NCBI RefSeq assembly: GCF_013204885.1
Contig: NZ_JABMKX010000012.1
Coordinates: forward strand, 124,001-188,000
Reading direction: 5' to 3'
Length of the DNA stretch: 64,000 nt
From: Paenibacillus tritici
GTDB lineage: Bacteria > Bacillota > Bacilli > Paenibacillales > Paenibacillaceae
The notes under the pieces are model-generated. The model was not told the origin of the DNA and did no database searches. It saw only the letters and a program-made list of their open reading frames with translations. Below are positions 26,915 through 35,809 of this stretch, piece by piece. Numbering within the stretch: position 1 is the first letter of the stretch; the number at the start of each line of letters is the position of its first letter. The translations under genes were made by a program, and so were the position numbers.

Positions 26915-28636
26915 TCAGCTTCCCTCTATCATTTGCAGCTCAATTTGCTTCATTTCATAGAAATAGCCCTTTTGCTTCATTAAATCTGAATAACTGCCTG
27001 CTTCAATAACCTGTCCATGGTCCATGACCAAGATCTGGTCCATCGCTTCCAGACCGGTCAGCCGGTGGCTGATCAGAATCAGCGTATCGTCTGCCGCCTG
27101 GGCCAGCAAGTGCCTGAGCACCCGCTGCTCGGTAATGTAATCCAGTGAAGAGGTTGGTTCGTCCAGAAGCCATAACCTTCCTGTCCTTAGCATCACACGG
27201 GCCAGGGCCAGGCGTTGCTTTTCCCCCTCCGACAGGTTCTCTCCTTTCTCATAAACCATGTCATCCAGGAGCTTATCCGGCAACTGCACTTTATTCAGTA
27301 TTGCGGATAACGCTTCATCGGAATGAGCTTCCTCCTTCAGCAGCAGATTATCACGTAGGGTTCCCCGGAAGAAATGGCTGTGCTGGAGCACCACATTGGC
27401 AGCTTGCCATAGGCCTGCTTCATCCAGCTCTTGAATCGAAGTTGTATTGAACCGGATCTGTCCTTCCGCCGGTGTACGCAGCTTAAGCAGCAATTCGAGA
27501 ATGGTTGTTTTGCCTGAACCGCTCGGCCCGACAATGGCAGTCTTAGATCCAGACGGAATATGGAGGGACACATCCTTGAGTGCCGGACGCCATTCATCTT
27601 CATATTGAAAAGATACACCGCTCAGCTCAATGGACACGGCCTGACCGGCAGGAAGTTTGCCGCTTGGCTGCTCTGCCAGTACATCAGCTGCCCTAACGGT
27701 TTCCTCTAGCCGCTTAGCGGCATGCTCACTATCCTGCTTATATGCGGGCAGTGTCGCCAATGCCGCAGCTTCCTCAAACACAGTCTGAGAGATCATAACC
27801 AGCATCGCCAGAAACACCCCGGCAAGCGAACCCTCCACAATCAGCAAGGCGCCAAGGGTCAGCACGCTCCAGGATATCAGAAAAGTTACAAATACATGCA
27901 GCGATTGCCCGCGCAGTAAATGCCGTGCTGCTGCCTGCTGTTCAGCCGTCAATGCCGCAGAGGCAGACTCCAGCTGCTCTCCGCGTTGCTGCAATTGCCC
28001 GTACACTTTCAAATCGCGGAAACCGTAAAGTAATTCCGTCACTTCCGTGGAAAGCGCCGAGCGTTGCTCCCGAACACGCCCATGGTTCTTCCTCTGTCCC
28101 AGCATAACAATGGCCGGAACCACAAATGCCGCTGCCAGCATCCCCAGTATAAACAAACAGGCGATCCAGATGGAGAAGGCAGAAGTAAACAGAACCGTGG
28201 CCAAAAATACCATAACGACAATGACCGGAGGATAGGCGACCCGCAGAAAATAGTGCTGCAAGCTTTCTATATCGCCTACGATACGTGAGAGGAGATCTCC
28301 GCTCCGCTTTTGGTTTAGTACTCCCGGAGTCAGAGGAACCAGCTTGGCAAAAAAAGCGGTCCGCAAACGGCTGAGCATCGAAAACGTCGCCCGGTGGGTA
28401 TACAAACGTTCAGCATATCGCGCGGCCGCCCGCACCAGACCAAGTATTTTCACAAGAGATGTCAGCACAATCAAGCTATATAGCGGAGGGGCAAATACTG
28501 TCTGGGAGATCAGATATCCGCTGGTTGCAAAGAGGCATACTCCCGCTATTCCGGCAATGAAGCCCCCAAGGATGGCCATAACAATATCCTTCCGTTCCTG
28601 TAGCATGGCCTTGGTCAAAATAGCCAGCTCATTCAT
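26915..28636 (-). CDS. cydC: Thiol reductant ABC exporter subunit CydC
   Basis: A 573-residue half-transporter: six membrane helices (about 15-300) and an ATPase domain with Walker A 'GPSGSGKTT', signature 'LSEGEKQRLALARV' and Walker B 'LWLLDEPTS'. With CydD it forms the exporter of glutathione/cysteine or related thiols (heme handling has also been shown) needed to assemble cytochrome bd. The signature Glu (LSEGE) replaces the canonical Gly (LSGGE), while its partner has LSGGE. It overlaps the upstream cydD by eight bases and is the last gene of the operon, followed by a terminator. In Bacillus subtilis nomenclature the cydC and cydD names are swapped relative to this assignment. Confidence 0.92.
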   Translation of the reverse strand: MNELAILTKAMLQERKDIVMAILGGFIAGIAGVCLFATSGYLISQTVFAPPLYSLIVLTSLVKILGLVRAAARYAERLYTHRATFSMLSRLRTAFFAKLVPLTPGVLNQKRSGDLLSRIVGDIESLQHYFLRVAYPPVIVVMVFLATVLFTSAFSIWIACLFILGMLAAAFVVPAIVMLGQRKNHGRVREQRSALSTEVTELLYGFRDLKVYGQLQQRGEQLESASAALTAEQQAAARHLLRGQSLHVFVTFLISWSVLTLGALLIVEGSLAGVFLAMLVMISQTVFEEAAALATLPAYKQDSEHAAKRLEETVRAADVLAEQPSGKLPAGQAVSIELSGVSFQYEDEWRPALKDVSLHIPSGSKTAIVGPSGSGKTTILELLLKLRTPAEGQIRFNTTSIQELDEAGLWQAANVVLQHSHFFRGTLRDNLLLKEEAHSDEALSAILNKVQLPDKLLDDMVYEKGENLSEGEKQRLALARVMLRTGRLWLLDEPTSSLDYITEQRVLRHLLAQAADDTLILISHRLTGLEAMDQILVMDHGQVIEAGSYSDLMKQKGYFYEMKQIELQMIEGS

Positions 28637-30386
28637 GCTGCTCCCCCTTTCCCGCCTTCACCATTTCAGCATACTGGGGCAGCCGCTCAAGAAGCTCATC
28701 ATGGCTTCCGCAGTCCAGTATTTCTCCCTTGTCCATAAACAATATGCGGTCGGCTTGGCGGATCGTATACAGGCGGTGAGCCACGGTAATCATCGTAGCT
28801 TGACCGGCAAGTTCAGCTATAGACCGCTGCAATATGCGTTCGGTATGCAGATCTAATCCCACCGTGGGCTCATCAAATAGAATCACCGACGGATGCTTCA
28901 GGAAGGCACGTGCCAGAGCAAGCCTTTGCTTCTCGCCGCCTGACAATCCACGGCCTCCTTCACCTACCAAGGTATCGTAGCCCTGTTCCAGCTCAGCCAC
29001 CACAGAAGCAAGTCCCGCGGCTTCCGCCGCCTGAACGACTTCGGCCCTGGAGACGTTCCTGCCAGCGCCCAGCGCAATATTATCAGCCAACGTACCGGCA
29101 AAAATATACGGGTGCTGAGTAATATAACTGACGTGTTCAAACCAAGAAGTCTCCTCTATTTGCGTCTGCTGGCGTCCGTTCACCAGTACTTCTCCCGCCG
29201 CCGGCTTAAGCAGTCCTGCAATGAGATGCAGCAGCGTGGTTTTGCCGGCCCCGCTTTTGCCGGCAATGGCGATTTGCTCACCCGGCTGTATGGATAGTGA
29301 ACCCACTGACAGCCCGAACATACCCGGAGCATATTGAAACCGGATATTCCTCAGCTCAATAGTAGGTGGCATCCGGTGCAAGCCCCCTTCGTATGCTTCC
29401 GGCTGCTCCGCTGCCGCGCTCTCTTCTGTTGCTTCTGCAAGCATCTCTTCCACTTTACGAAGGGCTCCCATGCTGGTGCGGCCGCTGTGAAAAGCAGTTC
29501 CCGTGTTCTTCAGCAGATTGAAGAACTCAGGCACCAGCAGCAGGATCAGAAACGCGGTATGAAAGGAAAGAGATTTAAAGACAAGAAGCTGAAGCGCCAG
29601 CTCAAGCGCAATAATGCCAAGGCCCAGCATAACGATCGACTCCAGCATGAAGGTATTGGTAAAGGCAATCCGCAGAATCCCCATGGTCGCATCCCGGTAC
29701 CCCAGACTGCTGCGTTCGATCTCCTGCTGCTGGCGGCGGGCCAGGCCGAACAGCTTCAACGAGACCAGCCCCTGAAGAGAGTCGAGGAAGGTCCCGGAGA
29801 ACCCGGCGAGCTGTGCGAATTTCTCCTCTGCCTTGTTCTTGGTCTGCAGCCCTACCAGAATCATGAATACCGGAATAAAGGGGGCGGTACACAGCAGGAT
29901 CCATCCGGAATTGCTGTGCTGGGTAAAGATTACGATTAATATCAGCACGGGTATAACCGCAGCTTCCATCATTCTTGGCATGTACTGGCTGAAATAACTG
30001 TCCGCCTCATCCACCGCATCCAGCGCCACACTTACCTTGCTGCCCGTTTGCCCGCGAAGTGACGAGGGTACAGAAGCCTGGGTCATCTTCCGCAGCACTC
30101 TGGCCCTCATCGTTGCCATAGCATCAGCAGCCATGTGCAAGCCGATTAACCCGTTACCATAAGATAGCAGCGTACGCGCAGCCATGACAGCCAGTAACAG
30201 GCCAAGGATAACAGCCGCCGATGACACAGATACCCGTTCTACAAAAATCTTATTAACGGCTTCCGCGAGCAGCACGGCCTGGCATGTTATGGCTGCACCG
30301 AGTGCAAGCGAGAAGCCTGCTAACAGTGCACGGCGCTTCCTTTGTGTAGACATATACTCTGAGATCAGACCGGTTCTCCTCTTCAT
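28629..30386 (-). CDS. cydD: Thiol reductant ABC exporter subunit CydD
   Basis: A 585-residue half-transporter with an N-terminal membrane domain (about 20-310) and an ATPase domain carrying Walker A 'GKSGAGKTT', signature 'LSGGEKQRLALARAF', Walker B 'VILFDEPTVGLD' and H-loop 'ITVAHRL'. It heterodimerises with the next gene product. It lies 15 bp downstream of cydB in the cydA-cydB-cydD-cydC operon typical of Gram-positive bacteria. Confidence 0.93.
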   Translation of the reverse strand: MKRRTGLISEYMSTQRKRRALLAGFSLALGAAITCQAVLLAEAVNKIFVERVSVSSAAVILGLLLAVMAARTLLSYGNGLIGLHMAADAMATMRARVLRKMTQASVPSSLRGQTGSKVSVALDAVDEADSYFSQYMPRMMEAAVIPVLILIVIFTQHSNSGWILLCTAPFIPVFMILVGLQTKNKAEEKFAQLAGFSGTFLDSLQGLVSLKLFGLARRQQQEIERSSLGYRDATMGILRIAFTNTFMLESIVMLGLGIIALELALQLLVFKSLSFHTAFLILLLVPEFFNLLKNTGTAFHSGRTSMGALRKVEEMLAEATEESAAAEQPEAYEGGLHRMPPTIELRNIRFQYAPGMFGLSVGSLSIQPGEQIAIAGKSGAGKTTLLHLIAGLLKPAAGEVLVNGRQQTQIEETSWFEHVSYITQHPYIFAGTLADNIALGAGRNVSRAEVVQAAEAAGLASVVAELEQGYDTLVGEGGRGLSGGEKQRLALARAFLKHPSVILFDEPTVGLDLHTERILQRSIAELAGQATMITVAHRLYTIRQADRILFMDKGEILDCGSHDELLERLPQYAEMVKAGKGEQHE

Positions 30387-30401
30387 GATAACTCCCCTCC
30401 T

Positions 30402-31418
30402 TTATTTTTTGCCTTTTACATACTCCGCATCAAACAGGAATAATCTGAAGACCAGAATGAGCGACGGGACCAGCAGACACAGACCGCCGATAAAGGCTAC
30501 CACCAGCGCAATCCCCATGGATTCGTTCGTGGCGCCGCTTTGAATGGTGATATAGGGGTCGAGGATATAAGGATACTGCCCTATCCCGTACGCAAAAAAG
30601 GCACAGAGAAACTGTAGCATGACAAAGATAAAGGCCAATCCATAGAGGCGGCCGTAATAGAGCAGCCATGTTGCAATCATGAAAAAGGCAACGGACGAGC
30701 CCAGCAGCCACCACAAATCCATCATGTTATGAAAATGACGCTCATTGTGCTGGGAAAGAAAAACAAATGCCGTAAATGCAGCAATGATCGTGGGTATGCT
30801 CCAAAACAGGGCGTAGGTCCGCATCAGCTTGAGCGCGGGCTGATCCTCCGCCTTCGAAGCGTAGTAGGCCAAGAACGAGCTGCTGATGAACAGCACCGAC
30901 ACGATAGCGAGGGCTACAATGCTCCATGACAACGGACTTGTCAAAAGCGTCCAATAGGCTAAGGTGACCGTTCCGCTATTCTCTATAATAAAACCGCCCT
31001 CAGACAGCGTCAGGGCCACCGATAAAGAAGCCGGAATCAGTAAACCTGTGGCCCCGTATAAAAACAGATAGATAATGTTCTGCTTCGAGCCATAGTTCTG
31101 AAAAGCATAGAAGGAGCCGCGTATAGCCAGCAGAATCACGGCGATGCTTCCGGGAACAAGCAGCGCCGAGCCATAATAGTACGCCGTGTCGGGGAAAAAT
31201 CCGATGATGCCCACAAAGAAGAAAACAAAGAATACATTAGTAATCTCCCAGACTGGCGACAGGTAGCGGGAGATCAGCCGGTTAATCAGGTGATCCTGTT
31301 TCGTCAAGCGGGCATATAAGGCAAAGAATCCGGCCCCGAAATCAATAGACGCTACAATTAAGTAGCCGTACAAAAAAATCCAAAGCACTGAAATACCGGC
31401 CAGCTCATAGCTGATCAT
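30402..31418 (-). CDS. cydB: Cytochrome bd ubiquinol/menaquinol oxidase subunit II
   Basis: A 338-residue membrane protein with about eight to nine helices. 'YLIVASIDFGAGFFALYAR' at the N-terminus and 'YLSPVWEITNVFFVFFFVG' (residues about 50-70) are conserved CydB segments. It supports subunit I in the low-oxygen terminal oxidase. Its ATG overlaps the cydA stop as ATGA, so the two are translated in a coupled way. Confidence 0.93.
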   Translation of the reverse strand: MISYELAGISVLWIFLYGYLIVASIDFGAGFFALYARLTKQDHLINRLISRYLSPVWEITNVFFVFFFVGIIGFFPDTAYYYGSALLVPGSIAVILLAIRGSFYAFQNYGSKQNIIYLFLYGATGLLIPASLSVALTLSEGGFIIENSGTVTLAYWTLLTSPLSWSIVALAIVSVLFISSSFLAYYASKAEDQPALKLMRTYALFWSIPTIIAAFTAFVFLSQHNERHFHNMMDLWWLLGSSVAFFMIATWLLYYGRLYGLAFIFVMLQFLCAFFAYGIGQYPYILDPYITIQSGATNESMGIALVVAFIGGLCLLVPSLILVFRLFLFDAEYVKGKK

Positions 31419-32764
31419 AGTTGCTCACCTTTTTCTATAGATGCTTGTGCCAGCTTGTTCAGCTCGGCCTCTGGAGGATTATTGTGGAACAGCCGTCTAA
31501 GTACGATGACACACATCGTCCCCATTACAACATACAGAAGGAGGAAGAGGAAAAAGAGAATCCTCACATTCGGCGATGTTGTGGCTGCTTCCTCTACACG
31601 CATATATCCACGGACAATCCAAGGCTGCCTGCCAAGCTCTGCATAGAACCAGCCGAATTCAATGCCCAGGAAGGCCAGAAATGTGCTAAAGACAATGGAT
31701 CTGAGCAGCCACTTGTTAAGCTCATTTCGTCTCTTCCAGAACAGGAAGAGGAAATACAGCAGTCCAATTCCCAAGATAACCATTCCGCTCAGGACCATAA
31801 AATCAAACAAATAGTGGACAATAAGCGGCGGGCGTTCGTCAAGCGGGAACTCTTCAAGACCCGTGACCTCAGCGTTAAAGTCTCCAAACGCCAGGAAGCT
31901 TAGCGCTTTCGGAAGGTGAATCGCCCCCAGAATCTCGTTCTCTGCATTAAGCCAGCCTAGCAGAACCAAGTCTGCGCTGCGTTCGGTTTCGAAGTGCCAT
32001 TCCGCTGCCGCCAGCTTCTCCGGCTGATGCTCCGCCAGAAACTTGGCTGACATGTCTCCGGCCAGGCTTGTCAGCAGACTGAACGCCACAACAACGGTCA
32101 TCATCAGCTTCAAGGCCTTCTTGGAGTAGGCTGAGACTCCCCTTCTCAGGATAGTGTAAGCCGCAATTCCCGCAAGCAAAGCAGCACCCGTCAAGTAGGC
32201 AGAGGTTAAGACATGAAATACCTTTGAAGGTGTTGCCGTATTAAGCATTACCTCCAGCGGATTCACTGCCGTGAATTGTCCGGCTTCCATTACAAAGCCT
32301 CCAGGCTGATTCATGAATCCGTTCACTGTTGTGATGAATACTGCGGACATGCCTGCCCCGGCGACAATGGGAATCGTCAGCAGCAAGTGAATATACGGGT
32401 TGCGGAACCGCCCCCAGGTATACAAATAAATCCCCAGGAAAATGGCTTCAAAAAAGAAGGCGAAAACCTCCATAAATAAGGGAAGGGCGATTACGTTCCC
32501 GCCGATCTGCATGAACTTCGGCCAGACCAGCGCAAGCTGCAAGGCAATCGCCGTTCCGGTCACTACGCCAACAGCTACTGAAATAATAAATCCGCGTGAC
32601 CATCTTTTGGCCATCAGAGTGTAATGCTGGTCTTTCTTGCGTATCCCGACGAATTCGGCAATGGCTATCATCAATGGGACACCGACACCAATCGTAGAAA
32701 AAATGGTGTGAAATGCTAACGTCATTCCTGTTAACCATTTACTCCACATCACTGTATCAATCAT
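31415..32764 (-). CDS. cydA: Cytochrome bd ubiquinol/menaquinol oxidase subunit I
   Basis: A 449-residue integral membrane subunit carrying hemes b558, b595 and d. It reduces oxygen to water with quinol and does not pump protons. His19 in 'MTLAFHTIFSTIGVG' is the N-terminal heme ligand, the quinol-binding Q-loop has 'PEKLAAAEWHFET', and 'GRQPW' is the subunit I signature. The Q-loop is short, as in Firmicutes. I start at ATG 32764; the frame is open to a TTG at 32785 that overlaps the ribosome site. A Rex-like operator lies just upstream, consistent with induction at high NADH or low oxygen. Confidence 0.95.
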   Translation of the reverse strand: MIDTVMWSKWLTGMTLAFHTIFSTIGVGVPLMIAIAEFVGIRKKDQHYTLMAKRWSRGFIISVAVGVVTGTAIALQLALVWPKFMQIGGNVIALPLFMEVFAFFFEAIFLGIYLYTWGRFRNPYIHLLLTIPIVAGAGMSAVFITTVNGFMNQPGGFVMEAGQFTAVNPLEVMLNTATPSKVFHVLTSAYLTGAALLAGIAAYTILRRGVSAYSKKALKLMMTVVVAFSLLTSLAGDMSAKFLAEHQPEKLAAAEWHFETERSADLVLLGWLNAENEILGAIHLPKALSFLAFGDFNAEVTGLEEFPLDERPPLIVHYLFDFMVLSGMVILGIGLLYFLFLFWKRRNELNKWLLRSIVFSTFLAFLGIEFGWFYAELGRQPWIVRGYMRVEEAATTSPNVRILFFLFLLLYVVMGTMCVIVLRRLFHNNPPEAELNKLAQASIEKGEQL

Positions 32765-32841
32765 CACGAATACATCCCCCCTCAATCTTGCGAATGAAGC
32801 CCAGCAAATTTTAGAAGCGCTTTGCTATTCCTTCCACTTTG

Positions 32842-32859
32842 CTGTGCTTTAATTCACAA
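32842..32859 (-). promoter_or_regulatory. Rex-like operator at the cydA promoter
   Basis: On the minus strand TTGTGAATTAAAGCACAG compares with the Rex consensus TTGTGAANNNNTTCACAA: the left half is perfect and the right half has five of seven. It follows directly after a TATACT -10 candidate (32860-32865), where binding would block initiation. Rex repression of cyd is established in Bacillus; the site itself is inferred. Confidence 0.5.
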
Positions 32860-32969
32860 GTATAATGAGTTTAGGGAAACTCTGTATGGCCCAAACGAGG
32901 GGGGCAATGTGTCTAACTTTCTTCTATAGTGCGTCTTTTTTGTGAAAACACGCTATTTTATGAATGAAT

Positions 32970-32985
32970 TGTGACATATGTCACT
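32970..32985. promoter_or_regulatory. Fnr/Crp-like palindrome between cydA and the AraC gene
   Basis: TGTGA-CATATG-TCACT matches the TGTGAN6TCACA type of site used by Fnr in Bacillus. It lies about 30 bp before the AraC ATG at 33015 and 206 bp before cydA, so either gene could be its target. Confidence 0.45.
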
Positions 32986-33014
32986 TCATAGTAGACAAGG
33001 GGGTGATATCTGCC

Positions 33015-34022
33015 ATGACTTTACACATTAACAAGATTCATGATTTATTTGATCAATTTACGGGAGTAGTAGAGGGACAGGTTCAGCAAAGAAATTATGA
33101 ACAACGGCTTATGATTCCTTCTCATATAGGCAAGGGAAGTGTGACAAGAACCCAAATCCGTCCTGGCATGGAGATCATGCTAACGGATATTACATTCGAA
33201 CAGGATATGAAACTTCAGATTCAGGAATCTTGTCAGCTATTTGAATTGAGTTATTGTGTGAATGGGGATATCCATTGCGAATGGAATGGTAAGGACAGCC
33301 ATACTGGTACACAAACAGGCAGTGTTCTCTTTCTGGAGGATGTTCAAGTCTATGAAGAGAAAAAGGCAGGTATCCAAAATCAGCTTGTGGAAATCAGGTT
33401 CACCCCTGATGAACTACTGCGCTACGCTGAGGACTCATCAGAAAAACGAAAAATGGAAACATGGCTTAAACATCATCGTGGGAATATTGATCAATTTCCG
33501 AACACACCGACCCTCCAAAGATGTGTCTTCGACATGTTCCATTGTACTCATCTTGGCACATTGAAACGATTATATCTGGAGAGTAAGGCGCTTGAATTTA
33601 TAACGTTATTCGGAGAGTCGGATGCATACGGTTCTGTTGGTGGAAATATGATCATTCGTCGAGATGACATTTCCAAGCTGAAGCAGGCACATGAGTTAGT
33701 AAAAATACATTTCGAACAACCGCTGTCGATCAGAGAGTTGTCCCAACGAGTTGGAATGAATGAATTCAAGTTGAAAAAGGGCTTCCGCGAATTATTCGAC
33801 ATGACCATCTTCGAGCTTGTACGTCAACAAAGAATGGAGAAAGCCCTGTGGTATATGGAAGTAGCTCATCTGAACGTAGGTGAAACAGCTGTTTCAGTCG
33901 GCTATAGCAATGCCAGCAATTTCACGACTGCTTTTCGCAAGCATTACGGCTGCAATCCCAGCGATTATGTGAAACGGATCAGCCAACTAAACCTGGAACA
34001 AAACAAACGATTTGGTTTATAA
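33015..34022 (+). CDS. AraC family regulator, PchR-like
   Basis: A 335-residue regulator with a long N-terminal sensing domain and a C-terminal AraC domain ('LSIRELSQRVGMNEFKLKKG', 'VGETAVSVGYSNASNFTTAF', end 'YGCNPSDYVK'). The layout resembles the PchR/YbtA group, which senses siderophores. I start at ATG 33015 with AAGGGGGTGAT upstream; the frame is open to 32964. Its stop overlaps the stop of the convergent MFS gene by six bases. The MFS gene has a Fur-box-like palindrome, which supports an iron-related role, though this regulator's own effector is unknown. Confidence 0.87.
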   Translation: MTLHINKIHDLFDQFTGVVEGQVQQRNYEQRLMIPSHIGKGSVTRTQIRPGMEIMLTDITFEQDMKLQIQESCQLFELSYCVNGDIHCEWNGKDSHTGTQTGSVLFLEDVQVYEEKKAGIQNQLVEIRFTPDELLRYAEDSSEKRKMETWLKHHRGNIDQFPNTPTLQRCVFDMFHCTHLGTLKRLYLESKALEFITLFGESDAYGSVGGNMIIRRDDISKLKQAHELVKIHFEQPLSIRELSQRVGMNEFKLKKGFRELFDMTIFELVRQQRMEKALWYMEVAHLNVGETAVSVGYSNASNFTTAFRKHYGCNPSDYVKRISQLNLEQNKRFGL

Positions 34023-35465
34023 ATTTTTGGGGCTGCGCATCAAAATAAGGCAAACAAAAGTCACCAGAGCCATTCCTCCACAGGCAGTTAAAGAAGCGGA
34101 AAATGCCCTTACATAGTCGGACAGGATTGCATTATTCAAGGACTGCCGTAACGTAACTGAAAACAAAATGCTAATCAGCGCCACACCTAACGAATTAGCC
34201 AAATACATTACGGTATTAAACAAGCCTGAGCCTGTCCCTGCATCCTTCGCCGGTAAGGTGCCCAGCACGACTCGGGTGAGCGGCGTTGTGACCAGCCCCA
34301 GTCCTAAGCCATACACCAGCAGCAGTGCAATGTAGGTTAGATTGAGCAAATGTACCGCATCAATATGCAACAGCAAGATAAATAAAAAACAGCAGCCTGC
34401 CGTTACCAATGCCCCGATTTTCAGCACAACCATCCCCCACCTGTCAACCACTCGAGAAGAGATCAGAGAAGTCAGGAAAAAAAAGCAGCCAAGAGGCAGA
34501 AAAGCGCGGCTCGTCTCTTGGACACCGAAATGCAAGCCGAACTGCAAATAGTACGTCAGGATGAAAAAGAAAGAAAACATGCTGAGATAGATGAACACAA
34601 CAGATAGAATTCCTGCGCCGAACAGACGTTGCTTAAAAATTGTCAGATCGACCAGCGGTGCCTCACCGCGATTTTGCTTGCGCAATTCAACTGCGATGAA
34701 TGTAACTAGCAACAGTATCGCAAGAACCAGACACCCCCATATCCAATTCGGCCATCCCTGTTTTTGGCCTTCGGATAACGGATACACAAGCAGAAACAGC
34801 CCACCCATAAGTAAGACCGTACCGAACCAGTCGTTTTTCTGTGCCCGGTCTCCTCGCGTTTCCGATAGAAACGGCAAGCATAGAAGTACAACAATACCGA
34901 ATGGAACATTGATCAAAAATACGGATCTCCAACCCAAACCAAACACGTTCCAATGGACCAGAATCCCTCCCAACGTGAGGCCGAAGGCGAACCCGAACCC
35001 GAGCAATGCGCCGTAAATCCCGAAGACAAGTCCCTTTTCCCGCGGCAGAAAATTAACTTGCATCATGGATAACACTTGAGGTTGAATAAGCGCCGCGGCA
35101 AGGCCTTGGAAGATTCGAATGACGATCAGGAGAGTCGGACTCGTAGTCATACCTCCCAACATAGCCATGAGTGTAAACCCGCTCACGCCAATTCGCAGCA
35201 ATCGTTTCCTCCCGTAGATGTCGCCAAGCTTTCCGCTAACAATGAGCGTTATGGCCAAACTAAGTGAAAAACAGGTCACAATAAGCTGCGCATCGGAAAA
35301 ACTGGCGTTCAGATTATTTTGTATGAACGGAAGCGCGACCTGGATCATATAGGTGTTCAACGAAATAAGTAATATGGGGAGAAGAATAACCGCCAACGTA
35401 TACCATCGGCGCGGACTAACCCCCTGCTCCAGTTCTTCGCCTTCGACTGTCTTATGTCTGAGCAT
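34017..35465 (-). CDS. MFS transporter, DHA2 (14-helix) drug or siderophore exporter
   Basis: A 482-residue exporter with 'SGKLGDIYGRKRLL' (motif A, residues about 76-90), many hydrophobic helices consistent with 14, and 'GIYGALLGFGFAFGLTLGGIL' as the motif C region. Family members expel hydrophobic compounds by proton antiport. The promoter carries a Fur-box-like palindrome at 35500-35514 and the neighbouring convergent gene encodes a PchR-like regulator, so siderophore export is a reasonable guess, while antibiotic efflux remains possible. Confidence 0.88.
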   Translation of the reverse strand: MLRHKTVEGEELEQGVSPRRWYTLAVILLPILLISLNTYMIQVALPFIQNNLNASFSDAQLIVTCFSLSLAITLIVSGKLGDIYGRKRLLRIGVSGFTLMAMLGGMTTSPTLLIVIRIFQGLAAALIQPQVLSMMQVNFLPREKGLVFGIYGALLGFGFAFGLTLGGILVHWNVFGLGWRSVFLINVPFGIVVLLCLPFLSETRGDRAQKNDWFGTVLLMGGLFLLVYPLSEGQKQGWPNWIWGCLVLAILLLVTFIAVELRKQNRGEAPLVDLTIFKQRLFGAGILSVVFIYLSMFSFFFILTYYLQFGLHFGVQETSRAFLPLGCFFFLTSLISSRVVDRWGMVVLKIGALVTAGCCFLFILLLHIDAVHLLNLTYIALLLVYGLGLGLVTTPLTRVVLGTLPAKDAGTGSGLFNTVMYLANSLGVALISILFSVTLRQSLNNAILSDYVRAFSASLTACGGMALVTFVCLILMRSPKNL

Positions 35466-35499
35466 TCTTACCTCTTCCTCCTCGAATTTCGGATATCAT

Positions 35500-35514
35500 T
35501 GATAACCATTATCA
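35500..35514. promoter_or_regulatory. Fur-box-like palindrome
   Basis: TGATAACCATTATCA matches the 7-1-7 Fur consensus TGATAATNATTATCA at all but one position, and the symmetry extends to 35498-35516 (ATTGATAA/TTATCAAT). It lies 35-49 bp upstream of the MFS start codon. It predicts derepression under iron starvation. Confidence 0.7.
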
Positions 35515-35574
35515 ATGAAAACCCCTCTTTCTTCTACCTGTTGCGGGAGAATCTCCCCTCATTAAGGGAGCAAA

Positions 35575-35617
35575 AATAAAAGTCCTGATTTAGGTAATTC
35601 CTAATCAGGACTTTTTG
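35575..35617. terminator. Bidirectional terminator downstream of the PTS gene
   Basis: AAAAGTCCTGATT pairs with AATCAGGACTTTT around a short AT-rich loop, with T runs on both strands. It is the likely end of the minus-strand PTS operon, about 190 bp past its stop codon. No gene is seen between 35618 and 35809. Confidence 0.75.
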
Positions 35618-35809
35618 AATATGAATTGACCATGCTAGTTTCCCTAAAGGATGCTCCTACCGCGCAAAGCTAAACACATTCCTTCAAGAAGAAGGGCTAT
35701 GGCCCGTGTAATTAATGTATCACTACACACAATCAAGGTAGACAAAAGTCTTACAATTGTGAGCAAAGAGGTTTTAGTGATGTTATTAAACATGTATGTT
35801 CAGTTTACA

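Noticed and set aside
26392..26983. Overlapping ORFs of 83-127 codons in the tandem repeat array
   Set aside because: All come from a 51-bp non-coding repeat whose period keeps several frames open; there is no ribosome site or outside homology.
29334..29939. 201-codon plus-strand frame opposite cydD
   Set aside because: Low-complexity Gln/Lys-rich translation typical of an antisense frame in GC-rich coding DNA.
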